Of a DNA stretch of 29,674 nt, positions 8,401-16,225 are shown piece after piece. The stretch comes from CAYYJR01 sp964472305. Lineage in GTDB: Bacteria > Armatimonadota > Hebobacteria > CAIYQO01. Numbering within the stretch: the first letter of the stretch is position 1; the number at the start of each line of letters is the position of its first letter. The notes beneath the pieces were generated by a model. The model ran no database searches. It had not been told where the DNA came from and was given only the letters and a program-made list of their open reading frames with translations. Position numbers and translations under genes: made by a program. The DNA lies in the NCBI GenBank assembly GCA_964472305.1, contig CAYYJR010000032.1, positions 1-29,674 of the forward strand, read 5' to 3'.

Positions 8401-9264
8401 CGTTGGGCTTTCCAGACCAGCGGCATGGGCGAACAAGGTATTGCATCCCTGGTATACAGAATTAGCGTCTTTCCAGAACAGGTATTGCGGGATCGACTCG
8501 GCGAGTAATGCAAAGAAGGCGCTGCGATCACGAAGGGGGTGTTCCACCTGTTTTTGCGGTGTAATGTTGCGACTGAAGATCGCCAACCGTGTGACCACAC
8601 CTTTGTCGTCAGCTACGGGCACGACGGTATTCTCATACAGTTCATCCGCCCAGCCATCGATGAAGGTTACGGATGCCCCGCCACGCATCACGTCTTCGTT
8701 TCGCTGCCGCCGTTGCGCAACAAGTTCCGGCGGCAGCGCCGCATACCCATCCGTGCCGATGAGCGCCTCGCGAGTCGTGCCCATGCGGTCGAGGGTATGC
8801 TGATTGACCGCCAGCACGATCCCCTGGCGATCTAGCAGGATAGCAGCATCGGGTGAGGCATCAAGGAAGGTAGATAGCGTCGTGACACTGCGTTTCTCGT
8901 GGGAGATGTCCGTGAGGTAGATTGCCAGACCATCGGCAGACGGCACCATGCGCACATGTAGCCAGATTCCCAGGTGGGCATTCGGCATGTCGAACTCTAC
9001 CGGTGCTTGGGTAGCCACGGTCTCGGCATACCGTTGTTCGAAGACGGTGTTAAGCAATTCGGGGAACACCGACCACAATGCCTGTCCGACCAGTGCCTCT
9101 CGCGCCAGACCGAGTGTGCGGAAGATAGCCGCGTTTGCATAGGTGATGTGGTGCGTGGCATCCACCCCCAGCACGCCATCGGCGACATGCTCCAGTGCGT
9201 CAGCCAGGTAGGCCGGCAACAGCGGTAAGACCGGTATCGGTGCTGCGGATGGTTCATTCAGCAT
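5479..9264 (-). CDS. Cytosolic multi-PAS sensor histidine kinase (eight PAS domains)
   Basis: This encodes 1261 residues with no membrane segment. By eye there are eight PAS/PAC units at about 20-125, 128-238, 245-368, 376-496, 503-617, 625-745, 770-890 and 905-1025. Several end in the PAC signature DITERK-QAEE. A HisKA domain follows with phosphoacceptor H1041 in VLSHELQTPL. The HATPase domain has an N-box (HLIGNSIKF, about 1153-1161), G1 (DDGRGI, 1185-1190) and G2 (GGLGLGL, 1212-1218). It should autophosphorylate in response to intracellular small-molecule, redox or light signals and pass phosphate to the adjacent receiver. No ligand-specific residue pattern was identified. It ends VLGGG-TAA, with the three glycines encoded by a G9 run beside the stop. 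It is transcribed divergently from the other large kinase. Confidence 0.95.
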   Translation of the reverse strand: MLNEPSAAPIPVLPLLPAYLADALEHVADGVLGVDATHHITYANAAIFRTLGLAREALVGQALWSVFPELLNTVFEQRYAETVATQAPVEFDMPNAHLGIWLHVRMVPSADGLAIYLTDISHEKRSVTTLSTFLDASPDAAILLDRQGIVLAVNQHTLDRMGTTREALIGTDGYAALPPELVAQRRQRNEDVMRGGASVTFIDGWADELYENTVVPVADDKGVVTRLAIFSRNITPQKQVEHPLRDRSAFFALLAESIPQYLFWKDANSVYQGCNTLFAHAAGLESPTDIIGKTDYDLGWKREKSDEFRARDQRVMTTEQAERHIEESRQLSDGSTLVLDVNKVPIRNTEGRVVGVLGIYDDITERRLAEEALKASEARFRAIVANTMLGLVVVDLNGYIISANAAIERMIGYTAEELRTRRFTDITHADDVHTSRLLFQELLAGARESYQMEKRYRRKDGSILWAQLSVSVIRAANGAPEAIIGAVEDITERKQAEEAIRESETNYRALLGALDESVCMVDRHGTLLVVNAIAAARCHCTPDEMVGHSFRDFLSPDLARTRWKIIESVFASGESLHSEDTRDGIVFSHTTYPVFDTDHAVVRVVSVSHDISERKQAEEDLRESNARLVLAQQSAGAGIWTWDMVTGTLEWSNELYRLFGLDPMMDAASFPTWTRVVHPDDAAMAGARIEQAIATHTPLSSEYRIVLPTGEMRWIHALGDTLYADDGTPRSMSGICIDITARKQTEAALQEREAVIHRQQQELSLRNQQLQGLFDYAPAGLVLYEATPPYRIIAHNVYYQQMWAEGAFPQGMVGLGLDEYAPAVQESGIRAVFDEVVQTKRGKTLLGFPYDGFSHRGRTWWNWVCTPVIQEDEVIALAHMAIDVTDEVLARQQAEIATAEVAQERDLLHQMIEMLPVGVWLLDGDGVIKEGNQASQGIWAGARLVGLEQFGEYRAWHTDTGKELTAEEWAGARAISHGDTTLGEELRIECFDGTTKYILNSAVPIRDAHGTITGAVVVNMDITALKEIDHAKDEFLAVLSHELQTPLTSMLGFTSIALENDTLQAYRQAIPVIERNAKRQARLINELLDMSKLLEGRPECRPQLIDLCQLTSTTVEHLRLSAERKGLSLRQCHPDASVSLVADPSAIRTCIEHLIGNSIKFTHTGGTITVSCREEDEIAILTVTDDGRGIDPAHLPLLFTPFQQVERDEAAGGLGLGLAVVRGYVEWHGGTVSVESLGRNQGSTFTMRLPKHTQTQVLGGG
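5482..5490. repeat. Homopolymer C9/G9 at kinase 3' end
   Basis: Nine C on the plus strand (nine G in the coding strand) directly precede the kinase TAA (5479-5481). Slippage by one base would move the stop: eight G gives a TGA overlapping the regulator ATG, and ten G gives a TGA a few codons inside the regulator gene. The tract is both a possible slippage site and a likely sequencing-error position. Confidence 0.9.
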
Positions 9265-9306
9265 GATATGCGACTTCTCTACTCGGTGGACCAGATAAAC
9301 CCGAAA

Positions 9307-9334
9307 AGAATAACAAAGGCGACGGGAATGTCAA
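9307..9334 (-). promoter_or_regulatory. Predicted sigma70 promoter for the 8-PAS kinase
   Basis: On the minus strand, TTGACA (9329-9334) and TATTCT (9307-9312) are separated by 16 bases. They lie about 45 bases upstream of the kinase start at 9264. The -35 box is a perfect consensus; the -10 matches four of six positions. Confidence 0.6.
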
Positions 9335-9380
9335 TAGTATACGCGCAACAAATCAACGGCTTTGTCAGAAAAATATGACA

Positions 9381-9408
9381 TTGCACCTCTGCCGCATTTC
9401 GGTATAAT
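9381..9408 (+). promoter_or_regulatory. Predicted sigma70 promoter for the solute-binding-domain kinase
   Basis: TTGCAC (9381-9386), a 16-base spacer and a perfect TATAAT (9403-9408) give a start site near 9415, about 40 bases before the ATG at 9457. It lies back to back with the minus-strand promoter in one 190-base divergent region, so co-regulation of both kinases is plausible. Confidence 0.7.
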
Positions 9409-9456
9409 AGGCCCGTTTACTTTCACATCCTTACCTTGGCTCACGTTGAGGTGTCA

Positions 9457-12400
9457 ATGCCTACCAGTGTACAACTGCCGTATACGACTGATCATCCAAG
9501 CGATACCCCACGCACATGCTTACGTCGTATTGGGCCACTCTCGTGCTGTCTCAACCTCATCGTTGTGTTGATGCTCCTTATCGATGCCACTGCTGTCTTC
9601 GGTCAGACGCACGCACCGGTCATCCGCGCAGGCAGTGAACTGGATTTCCGGCCATATAGTTTCACTGACACAAACGGCCAGCCTGCGGGCTTTGGTTCGG
9701 ACCTGCTCAAAGCCGTGGCCGACAATATGGGATTAGAATTGCAGATCACGTCTGGCCCATGGGACGAGGTGTGGGGCGATCTCGTGGCCGGCAACCTCGA
9801 TGTATTGCCGGTTGTAGCGTGCACGGCGGGACGCAAGCCGCTGGTGGATTTCAGCCTGCCGCACACCGAGACGTTCGATGCGTTTTTTATCCCCCAAGGC
9901 AGGCTTCCCTTCAAAAACCTTGCCGACGCCGCTGGTAAAGAAATTGTCGTCCTGCGTGAGGACGCTGCACACCACCAACTGGTCGAACGGCATTTTACCG
10001 GCAAGATCATCCCAGTCGAATCCATTCCTGAGGGATTGCGATTAATAGCATCGGGGAAGTACGACGCAATGCTCTGTTCGAAGCTGGTGGGCGTGCTTGA
10101 AGCCCAACAGGCGGGCATCAAGGGGGTATCTGCCGGTCCGCCTATCCCTGAGTATAAGCGTGAGTTTTCGTTCGCTGTCCACAAAGGAAACACCGAACTG
10201 TTGGAAAAGCTGAATCAGGGCCTGCTCATCATTAAGAGTAACGGCGAGTATGACCGCATTTACGAAAAATGGCTCACCGCGCACGATCCATGGGAACAGG
10301 TCCGACGTCATTTCTGGTTAGTCGTCAGCCTCGTTGCTGCGGTCATCATGGTGGCGGCGGTGCTGGTGGTCGTGCTGCAGTGGCTCGTGCGCAAACGCAC
10401 CCGCGAGCTCCTCTGCGCCAATACCATCATACAGCACCAGAATGAAGCGCTTGAACAGCGGATTGCCGAACGCACCGCGACGTTGGATGAGAGTGAAGAA
10501 CGTCTGCGCCTGGCGCTCGATGCCGGTCATCTGGCACCCTGGGAGATCAATCTGGTGACCGGCGAGGTGTTGCCCTCGCCACGCTTGTGGGAGCTGTTTG
10601 GTCTATCTGGCGAGGCGGGGTTGGGGTTTCGCGACGAATGGCGGGTACGCCTCCATGACGATGACCGAGAACGTGTGCGCCAGTCCGTTGACCGTTGCTC
10701 GTCTGATGGCGGTGACTACTATATCCAGTATCGTCTCTACTGGCCTGATGGTACGCTCCGCTGGCATGAGAGTAAGGGCAGAGCACTGGCAGATGCCACT
10801 GGACGATTCGTCCGACTGGTGGGAGTCGTTGCGGATATCACCGAACGAAAACAGGCCGAGGAGGCGTTGCGCGAGAGCGAGGAGCGCTACCGGCACTTGT
10901 TCGAGGCAATGAACGAGGGTTTCGCAATCCAGGAACTCATCACCGATGACGAAGGCCGGCCGTGCGACTACCGGTTCCTCGAACTCAACACGGCGTTTGA
11001 GCGGCTGACCGGTATCAAAGGCGAGACGGCTCTCGGCAAACGGGTTCGGGAGATCATCCCGAACCTGGAGCCGGTCTGGATCGAACGCTATGGCCAGGTT
11101 GTGCTGACGGGCGAGCCGATGCGGTTCGAGAACTACGTGGCGGCGTTAGGCCGCTGGTACGAAGTGTTCGCCTACCGCAACGCCCCCGGTCAATTCGCCG
11201 TCATCTTCACCGATATCACCGAGCGTAAACAGGCCGAGTATCACGACCAGCAGGAGCATAACGAGACAGTATTCGCCAATCGTGTCCTGCGCATATTCAT
11301 CGAAGGCGAGGGCGATGCGATTTTTGACCAGGCACTGGCAATTGTCCGCGAGGAGACGGCTAGCCGACATGGCGTGTTCGGCTACATCGCAACACCAGGC
11401 TACCTAACCTGCGCCAGCATGTCCAAAATGCTCGACGCCTGCGAGGTTGAAGGCAAGTGCATTCACTATCCGCCGGAAAAGTGGAAAGGACTCTGGGCGC
11501 AGGCGTTGAGAGAGAAACGCTCGCTTTACACCAACACTGCGCCACCCGTGCCGCCCGGCCATCTGATCATCCACAACAACCTGGCCACGCCGATACTCTT
11601 CCAGGGTGAGGTTATCGGCCTGCTAAACATCGCCAACAAGGATGGCGGGTACACCGATGCCGACCGCGACACACTCGACCGTTTCGCAGTCCGGCTCGCG
11701 CCTGTGCTCTACGCCTGGATTCAACGCAAGCTGCGGGATGACGAGCGCCGGCAAGCCGAGGTGGCGTTACGGGAGAGCGAGGAACAATTACGCCGCGTCG
11801 CCCGCGCCGGACAGGTCGGGCTTTTCGAATGGAATCCCCTCCAGGACCGCGCCTTCTGGAGCCCTGAGCATTATACCTTACTGGGACTGGAACCCGGCTC
11901 CCCCATCACCTACGAACGGTGGCTCGCGTGTGTGCATCCCGATGATCGAGAACGCCTGCTGCGATCCACAACAGCCTTACTGGAAAACGAACGAACAAAT
12001 CCATCGCAGAATCCGCACCAGGATGCGTATCGCGTCGTGCATGGCGATGGCAGCATTCATTGGATTGATTCAACGCTGACCGTCGATATGACCGACGGTG
12101 ACCCGATGCTGCGGGGTGTCATACGCGACATCACCGCGCGCAAGCAGGCCGAGGAGGCGCTTCGCGAGAGCGAGGAACGGTTCAGACTGGCGATGAAGAA
12201 TGCGCCGGTGTCGGTGGCTGCACAAGATACCGATTTGCGTTTTATCTGGGCGTATAACCAACGCACCGCTACGCCCATGGAGATTCTCGGCAAAACAGAT
12301 ACCGACTTATTCGGGAAGGACGCGGTACGGCTGATTTCCCTCAAACGAGAGGTGTTAGCGACAGGCAAAGAACGACACGACCAATGCTGGTTATCCAGCA

Positions 12401-13608
12401 ATGGTCAGCGGGTGTTTATTGACCTGTATATTGAACCGCTACGGAATCTTGCCGGTGAAGTGATCGGCGTTGGGATTGCCACGGTAGACTTGACGTCCAT
12501 GAAGCACGCCGAAGAAGAGCGCGAATGCCTGCTGGAGACGGTCCAGCGCACCGCCGCCGAGTTAGACGCGATCATCACCAATATGGCCGATGGCCTGGTC
12601 GTCTACAATCCGACCTTTGAACAATTACGGTTGAATCCCGCCGGTGCGCAGATGCTGGGCTTATCCGAGGACGACCGCCGACGACCGTATGCCGAACGGC
12701 TGCAGAAGTTGAGCGTCGAAATGCCGGACGGCACACCCTTCCCGTTGCCCGAAACACCGAGCGCCCGCGCCCTGCAGGGGGAAGTCGTGCGCAATGTCAC
12801 CATGGTACTGCATCATGCGGATGGACAGCGGGTGTGGGTCTCCGCCAGCGCCGCCCCACTCTATGACGCGCACGACCGTATCTGGGCGGTCGTCTCGACC
12901 TTCACCGACATTACCACGCTCCATGCCATCCAGGAGCAGATGCGCACGTTCGTCCACATGGTGTCCCACGACCTGCGCCAACCGATTACGATTGTCAATG
13001 GGCATGTCGGTCTCCTACAAGACCGATTCGCGCAGAGTGAGGATCGCCTCGTTAAGATGAGCACGGATGCCATCGCCCGCGGCATCAAACGCATGGACGT
13101 GATGATTGAGGACCTGGTGGAAGCCGCGCGACTGGAAGGTGGGCAACTCCAAATGAAGGTGCTGCCGGTCGCTCTTTCTGCTTATTTGCCTGACTTCCTG
13201 ACGCGCAATGCCGCGCCATTGAACACCGACCGCATCATCCTGGACGTACCCGATGATCTCCCGGCTGTGATGGCCGATGACGCGCGCCTGGAACGCATCC
13301 TGACGAACCTGCTGTCCAATGCGTTGAAGCATTCCAACCCCGGCACGCCGGTGTGGGTGCGCGTAAAGCCACAGGGAAATTTCCTGCATATCGCGGTCGA
13401 GGATCAGGGACAAGGTATCGCCTCCGAGGACGTACCAAATCTGTTCGAAAAGTTCTACCGCGCCGGCAGTAGTCGCAAAGCAGAGGGCATCGGCCTGGGA
13501 TTGTATATCACAAGGCAATTGGTGGAAGCCCACGGTGGGCGCATCTGGGTCGAGAGCGAAGTCGGCAAGGGGAGCACGTTCTCGTTTACGCTGCCGGTTG
13601 CCGATTGA
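9457..13608 (+). CDS. Membrane sensor histidine kinase: SBP_bac_3, five PAS, GAF, HisKA, HATPase
   Basis: This encodes 1383 residues from ATG 9457. GAGG at 9448-9451 supports this start over the in-frame TTG at 9436. A signal/TM segment (near residues 30-48) precedes a periplasmic family-3 solute-binding domain (about 55-280; VIRAGSELDFRPYSFTDTNG ... GEYDRIYEKW), as in EvgS/BvgS-type sensors. A TM helix lies at about 286-310. Then come PAS (about 345-465), PAS (475-593), GAF (605-760) and three PAS (780-895, 905-1020, 1035-1155). HisKA has H1171 in MVSHDLRQP, and the HATPase has NLLSNALKH, EDQGQGI and GIGLGLY. It probably binds an amino acid or other small solute outside and integrates cytosolic cues. 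No receiver is attached or follows it. The C-terminal third is closely related to the Kai-operon kinase at 25803-27545. Repeat copy 3 begins 56 bases after the stop. Confidence 0.95.
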   Translation: MPTSVQLPYTTDHPSDTPRTCLRRIGPLSCCLNLIVVLMLLIDATAVFGQTHAPVIRAGSELDFRPYSFTDTNGQPAGFGSDLLKAVADNMGLELQITSGPWDEVWGDLVAGNLDVLPVVACTAGRKPLVDFSLPHTETFDAFFIPQGRLPFKNLADAAGKEIVVLREDAAHHQLVERHFTGKIIPVESIPEGLRLIASGKYDAMLCSKLVGVLEAQQAGIKGVSAGPPIPEYKREFSFAVHKGNTELLEKLNQGLLIIKSNGEYDRIYEKWLTAHDPWEQVRRHFWLVVSLVAAVIMVAAVLVVVLQWLVRKRTRELLCANTIIQHQNEALEQRIAERTATLDESEERLRLALDAGHLAPWEINLVTGEVLPSPRLWELFGLSGEAGLGFRDEWRVRLHDDDRERVRQSVDRCSSDGGDYYIQYRLYWPDGTLRWHESKGRALADATGRFVRLVGVVADITERKQAEEALRESEERYRHLFEAMNEGFAIQELITDDEGRPCDYRFLELNTAFERLTGIKGETALGKRVREIIPNLEPVWIERYGQVVLTGEPMRFENYVAALGRWYEVFAYRNAPGQFAVIFTDITERKQAEYHDQQEHNETVFANRVLRIFIEGEGDAIFDQALAIVREETASRHGVFGYIATPGYLTCASMSKMLDACEVEGKCIHYPPEKWKGLWAQALREKRSLYTNTAPPVPPGHLIIHNNLATPILFQGEVIGLLNIANKDGGYTDADRDTLDRFAVRLAPVLYAWIQRKLRDDERRQAEVALRESEEQLRRVARAGQVGLFEWNPLQDRAFWSPEHYTLLGLEPGSPITYERWLACVHPDDRERLLRSTTALLENERTNPSQNPHQDAYRVVHGDGSIHWIDSTLTVDMTDGDPMLRGVIRDITARKQAEEALRESEERFRLAMKNAPVSVAAQDTDLRFIWAYNQRTATPMEILGKTDTDLFGKDAVRLISLKREVLATGKERHDQCWLSSNGQRVFIDLYIEPLRNLAGEVIGVGIATVDLTSMKHAEEERECLLETVQRTAAELDAIITNMADGLVVYNPTFEQLRLNPAGAQMLGLSEDDRRRPYAERLQKLSVEMPDGTPFPLPETPSARALQGEVVRNVTMVLHHADGQRVWVSASAAPLYDAHDRIWAVVSTFTDITTLHAIQEQMRTFVHMVSHDLRQPITIVNGHVGLLQDRFAQSEDRLVKMSTDAIARGIKRMDVMIEDLVEAARLEGGQLQMKVLPVALSAYLPDFLTRNAAPLNTDRIILDVPDDLPAVMADDARLERILTNLLSNALKHSNPGTPVWVRVKPQGNFLHIAVEDQGQGIASEDVPNLFEKFYRAGSSRKAEGIGLGLYITRQLVEAHGGRIWVESEVGKGSTFSFTLPVAD

Positions 13609-13664
13609 GTCAGGAGATGGCCATCTTTGTCCGCATCAAAGCCATGCACGCCGGTGGCGCCAAT

Positions 13665-13756
13665 TTGCGCTTGCTGACGCGGGACGCCGCGCGATATCGC
13701 ACCTATTTTCCGACGCTCAGGCTCGTCATGCCAGAGTGACAATAAGGCGTGGTTCA
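13665..13756 (+). repeat. Dispersed repeat, copy 3 (92 bp, identical to copy 2)
   Basis: These 92 bases are identical to 4797-4888, about 8.8 kb away, which points to recent duplication, gene conversion or selection on the element. The copy starts 56 bases after a plus-strand stop, a position nearly the same as copy 2 after the GH36 gene. The truncated endonuclease-repeat ORF begins two bases after its end. Confidence 0.9.
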
Positions 13757-13758
13757 CG

Positions 13759-14004
13759 ATGACCCGACACACGAAAGCAAGTATTGGAGCCTTGCTGAAA
13801 GCGATTGCTGCTACTCTCCAAACGAATATACTCTCCAAAAGAGATTTCCAGCCATACATATCGCATTCGTCGGTATGTCATCATTTTGGATCGCTGGGCG
13901 ACGCATTAGAGGCTGCTGGTCTCACCCCTGGTGACTGCAGCACCCATCTGCGAAAGTCGGAGAAAAATTGGTCGCTAAGAGAAGATCTGCGCGTGAAATG
14001 GTGA
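13759..14004 (+). pseudogene. Homing-endonuclease-associated-repeat protein, N-terminal fragment
   Basis: This is an 81-codon frame starting MTRHTKASIGALLKAIAATL and containing SHSSVCHHFGSLGDALEAAG. The FGS-x-x-xALEAAGL ending is the signature of the homing-endonuclease-associated repeat, a small helical DNA-binding unit found with HNH endonucleases. One repeat is complete, at about residues 5-56. After EKNWSLREDL, where such proteins normally start a second repeat, the frame ends within four codons. No nuclease motif is present and no SD precedes the ATG, which abuts dispersed repeat copy 3. I read it as a decayed mobile-element cargo gene, although a small expressed DNA-binding protein cannot be excluded. 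Confidence 0.5.
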
Positions 14005-14048
14005 TGCCGAAGTCCACAGATTCACGGCCTCCCCGGCCATTTCACGCG
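13990..14048. repeat. 12-bp perfect inverted repeat around the fragment's stop codon
   Basis: CGCGTGAAATGG (13990-14001) and CCATTTCACGCG (14037-14048) are exact reverse complements separated by 35 bases. The spacer itself contains GGCC on both sides of a CTCCCC stretch. There is no T-tract, so a standard terminator is unlikely. It could be an element end or a protein-binding site close to the tRNA 3' end. Confidence 0.6.
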
Positions 14049-14095
14049 TGGGAAAACGGGAAATCCGGCTGGGGAGAGAAGGTTTGGTGTGGAGG

Positions 14096-14171
14096 TGGTA
14101 CGCCGGGAGGGACTCGAACCCCCGACCCTCAGATCCGAAGTCTGATGCTCTATCCACTGAGCTACCGGCGC
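14096..14171 (-). tRNA. tRNA-Arg (anticodon UCG), CCA encoded
   Basis: The minus strand folds as a complete cloverleaf. The acceptor GCGCCGG pairs with CCGGCGT (the first pair is a G-U wobble). The D arm is AGCTCAGTGGATAGAGC. The anticodon stem TCAGA/TCTGA has loop CTTCGGA, giving anticodon UCG for codon CGA. The T arm is GGGGG-TTCGAGT-CCCTC. Discriminator A and a genomically encoded CCA (14096-14098) follow. The body is 73 bases. Its 3' end faces the repeat and endonuclease-fragment debris at 13665-14048. Confidence 0.95.
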
Positions 14172-14181
14172 ACGCGGTGTC

Positions 14182-14210
14182 ATAATAGCATATTCTCCTG
14201 GGCAGGACAA
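14182..14210 (-). promoter_or_regulatory. Predicted promoter of tRNA-Arg
   Basis: On the minus strand, TTGTCC (14205-14210), a 17-base spacer and TATTAT (14182-14187) end ten bases before the first tRNA base (14171). The spacing is ideal for a sigma70 promoter. Confidence 0.7.
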
Positions 14211-14250
14211 TGAAATTCCCGGTCAGGCCGTCCGCGGGCGGGATTTGCTG

Positions 14251-14277
14251 TTAACGCGGGGATTTTTCAGGTACAAT
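14251..14277 (+). promoter_or_regulatory. Possible promoter of the propeller-like protein gene
   Basis: TACAAT at 14272-14277 makes a good -10 box about 30 bases upstream of the ATG at 14308. The best -35 candidates, TTAACG (14251-14256) or TTGCTG (14245-14250), have non-ideal spacing. Only the -10 box is convincing. Confidence 0.4.
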
Positions 14278-14307
14278 AGGCTATCCTCACCGAACAGGAT
14301 GCCGCTG

Positions 14308-16209
14308 ATGAAATCACTCGCCATCTGGATGCTGTTCCTGCTGGGCGCCGTCGGGATACGCGCCGGCGACCTGCGGGCTGATCTGTTCGCGATGACGCCC
14401 GACGCCGCGCCGACGGCAATGATGACGCCGCGCGCGCTGGCCGCCGGGGCGGCATTGAATCGCTGTTACGTGCTGGACACCGGCCTGGGACGCGTGCTGT
14501 CGCTGACCCCGGACGGGCAGCACATCAACACCTGGCCGTTATCGAAGCTGGAGGTCGTGCTGGCGGCGCCGCTTCCGACCGATCCGTTGTTGCCGTCGCC
14601 GGCGCTGGCGGTGACCGACAACACCGCCTGCCTGCTGAGCCTGGACCGCGTGAAGCACCAGCTCAGTGTGGCCGTGATCGAGGGGAACGATCACTCGCGC
14701 ACCATCACCATTCCCGAGCGGGCGGTGAACGGTGCGGTGGCATTGGATAACGACGGACACGCGCTGATCGCTTACCTGCGCGTTGTCGGCGGTAAGCTGG
14801 AACTGGTGCTGGCCGGCGAGACGGCGGACGGCGGCATGGACACGCTGGGCACGCTGGCTGACCCCTGCGACGGCATGTTGAAGAACCTGGTCTTCACCGG
14901 CATAGCGACCGCCGCGGATGGCAGTGTGGCCATCGGCATCGCGCAATCCGGCAATGCCGCCGCCACCTATGTGCGCAGTTGGCTGATACAGGGGACGCTG
15001 CACGGCAACGCTTTCGGCAAGGCCCTGCAGACGACGCACCACCTTACGCTGTTCGACGCGCGCGGGCGCGTGCTGGAGCGTTATCGTCCACTGGTCGAAT
15101 TTGCCGGCCGTCCCGGTTTTCCCACCCGGCCTTGCGTACCGCTGTTCACCGCGCTGGCGCTGGGACCGGATGGACTGCTGCTCAGCGGCGGGCACACCGT
15201 CGACCCGTTCCTGCGCGTGTATGACCGCACCGATGCGCTGTTGCGCACGCTGCCGCGCCAGTCGGTCGGCGGCCAGCACATCGCCTTGCTGCCGGGCAAA
15301 GAAGGGCCGCGGTTGTACGCGCTGGCCACCCTGGGCGGACGGGTGGAGGAGTTATCGCCTGACGGACGGGTGCTGGGTGGCTTCGGCCGCCCTGTTGCCT
15401 ATGATATCAGTCAGCCGGTGAGCCTGGCTGCCGACCGCAAGAGCCTGTATGTGGTTTCTCGCGTGAGCTATGCGTATCAACTGGCGCGTTTTGCCCCGGA
15501 TGGGCGGTTCTTATGGGCACAGACGCTGCAACCCCCGCGCAGTATGGAGAAGGCGACGCCCTTTCTGACCGCGCCCGCCGCCGACCGCGTGCTGATCGGC
15601 TGGCGCCAGCCCCAGGCCGCCGGCCTGGGGTGGGTGGATACGGTGATGGAAGATGGTCTGTCCGCGATGCCCTTCTGGTCGAACCCGATCTCCGTGGTGG
15701 GCGCTCCCCCCGCCGTTCCCTGCCCGACACCGCTGCTGACCGGCGAAAACGGGCGTGTCTACCTGTTGCAGGAAGCGAAAAGCGGCGTCCGCCTGCAAGC
15801 CGTATCGATGACCGGCATCTTTCTCCAGTCTTTCCCCGCCAGCATTCAGGGGGTGACCGCAGTCGATACCGCCGGCAACCTGGCCTGGGCGCAGGCGGAT
15901 GAGCAGGGATTGATCATCAATCGCTGCACCCCGCAGGGCGACAGCCGCGGGTGGAAGCGCATCCCCCGTCCGGCGCAAGGCGCGACGCTGCTACCGGTTT
16001 ACGCCGGCGGTCTCTGGGGGTGGTTGTCTTCTACGCGCTCACTGCTGCGTTTCGACGACACAATGACCGTCACGGATGAGGCGATGGTAATCGATCCCGA
16101 CGGCAAACGCGTCGAGAAGGCGCTGGCCGTCGCCGGCGACCATACGGACCGTCTCTATCTGGCGCAACCGGGCCGCATCCTCGTGATCAAGGCGATGGAG
16201 GAGAAGTAG
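14308..16209 (+). CDS. Secreted beta-propeller-like protein of unknown function
   Basis: This encodes 633 residues from ATG 14308, preceded by AGGA eight bases upstream; ATG 14299 overlaps that SD and is less likely. A signal peptide is evident (MKSLAIWMLFLLGAVGIRAG). The mature protein consists of repeated short beta-strand units with turns such as LTPDGQHINTWPL, LGPDGLLLSGGHT, LSPDGRVLGGFGRP, FAPDGRFLWAQTL and IDPDGKRVEKALA. The repeated hydrophobic-x-PDG pattern is typical of NHL, SMP-30 or WD-like beta propellers. No catalytic motif was recognised. It is likely an exported binding or scaffold protein. A strong hairpin with a downstream T-rich stretch lies 43 bases after the stop. Confidence 0.8.
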   Translation: MKSLAIWMLFLLGAVGIRAGDLRADLFAMTPDAAPTAMMTPRALAAGAALNRCYVLDTGLGRVLSLTPDGQHINTWPLSKLEVVLAAPLPTDPLLPSPALAVTDNTACLLSLDRVKHQLSVAVIEGNDHSRTITIPERAVNGAVALDNDGHALIAYLRVVGGKLELVLAGETADGGMDTLGTLADPCDGMLKNLVFTGIATAADGSVAIGIAQSGNAAATYVRSWLIQGTLHGNAFGKALQTTHHLTLFDARGRVLERYRPLVEFAGRPGFPTRPCVPLFTALALGPDGLLLSGGHTVDPFLRVYDRTDALLRTLPRQSVGGQHIALLPGKEGPRLYALATLGGRVEELSPDGRVLGGFGRPVAYDISQPVSLAADRKSLYVVSRVSYAYQLARFAPDGRFLWAQTLQPPRSMEKATPFLTAPAADRVLIGWRQPQAAGLGWVDTVMEDGLSAMPFWSNPISVVGAPPAVPCPTPLLTGENGRVYLLQEAKSGVRLQAVSMTGIFLQSFPASIQGVTAVDTAGNLAWAQADEQGLIINRCTPQGDSRGWKRIPRPAQGATLLPVYAGGLWGWLSSTRSLLRFDDTMTVTDEAMVIDPDGKRVEKALAVAGDHTDRLYLAQPGRILVIKAMEEK

Positions 16210-16225
16210 CGGGGCACTTCGCGCC

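Noticed and set aside
9436..9456. TTG start for the solute-binding kinase
   Set aside because: No SD precedes it, while ATG 9457 has GAGG at good spacing and still leaves the signal segment intact.
10850..12190. Repeated DNA encoding KQAEEALRESEE in the solute-binding kinase
   Set aside because: These are the ordinary PAC-end helices between successive PAS domains, not a mobile or CRISPR-like repeat.
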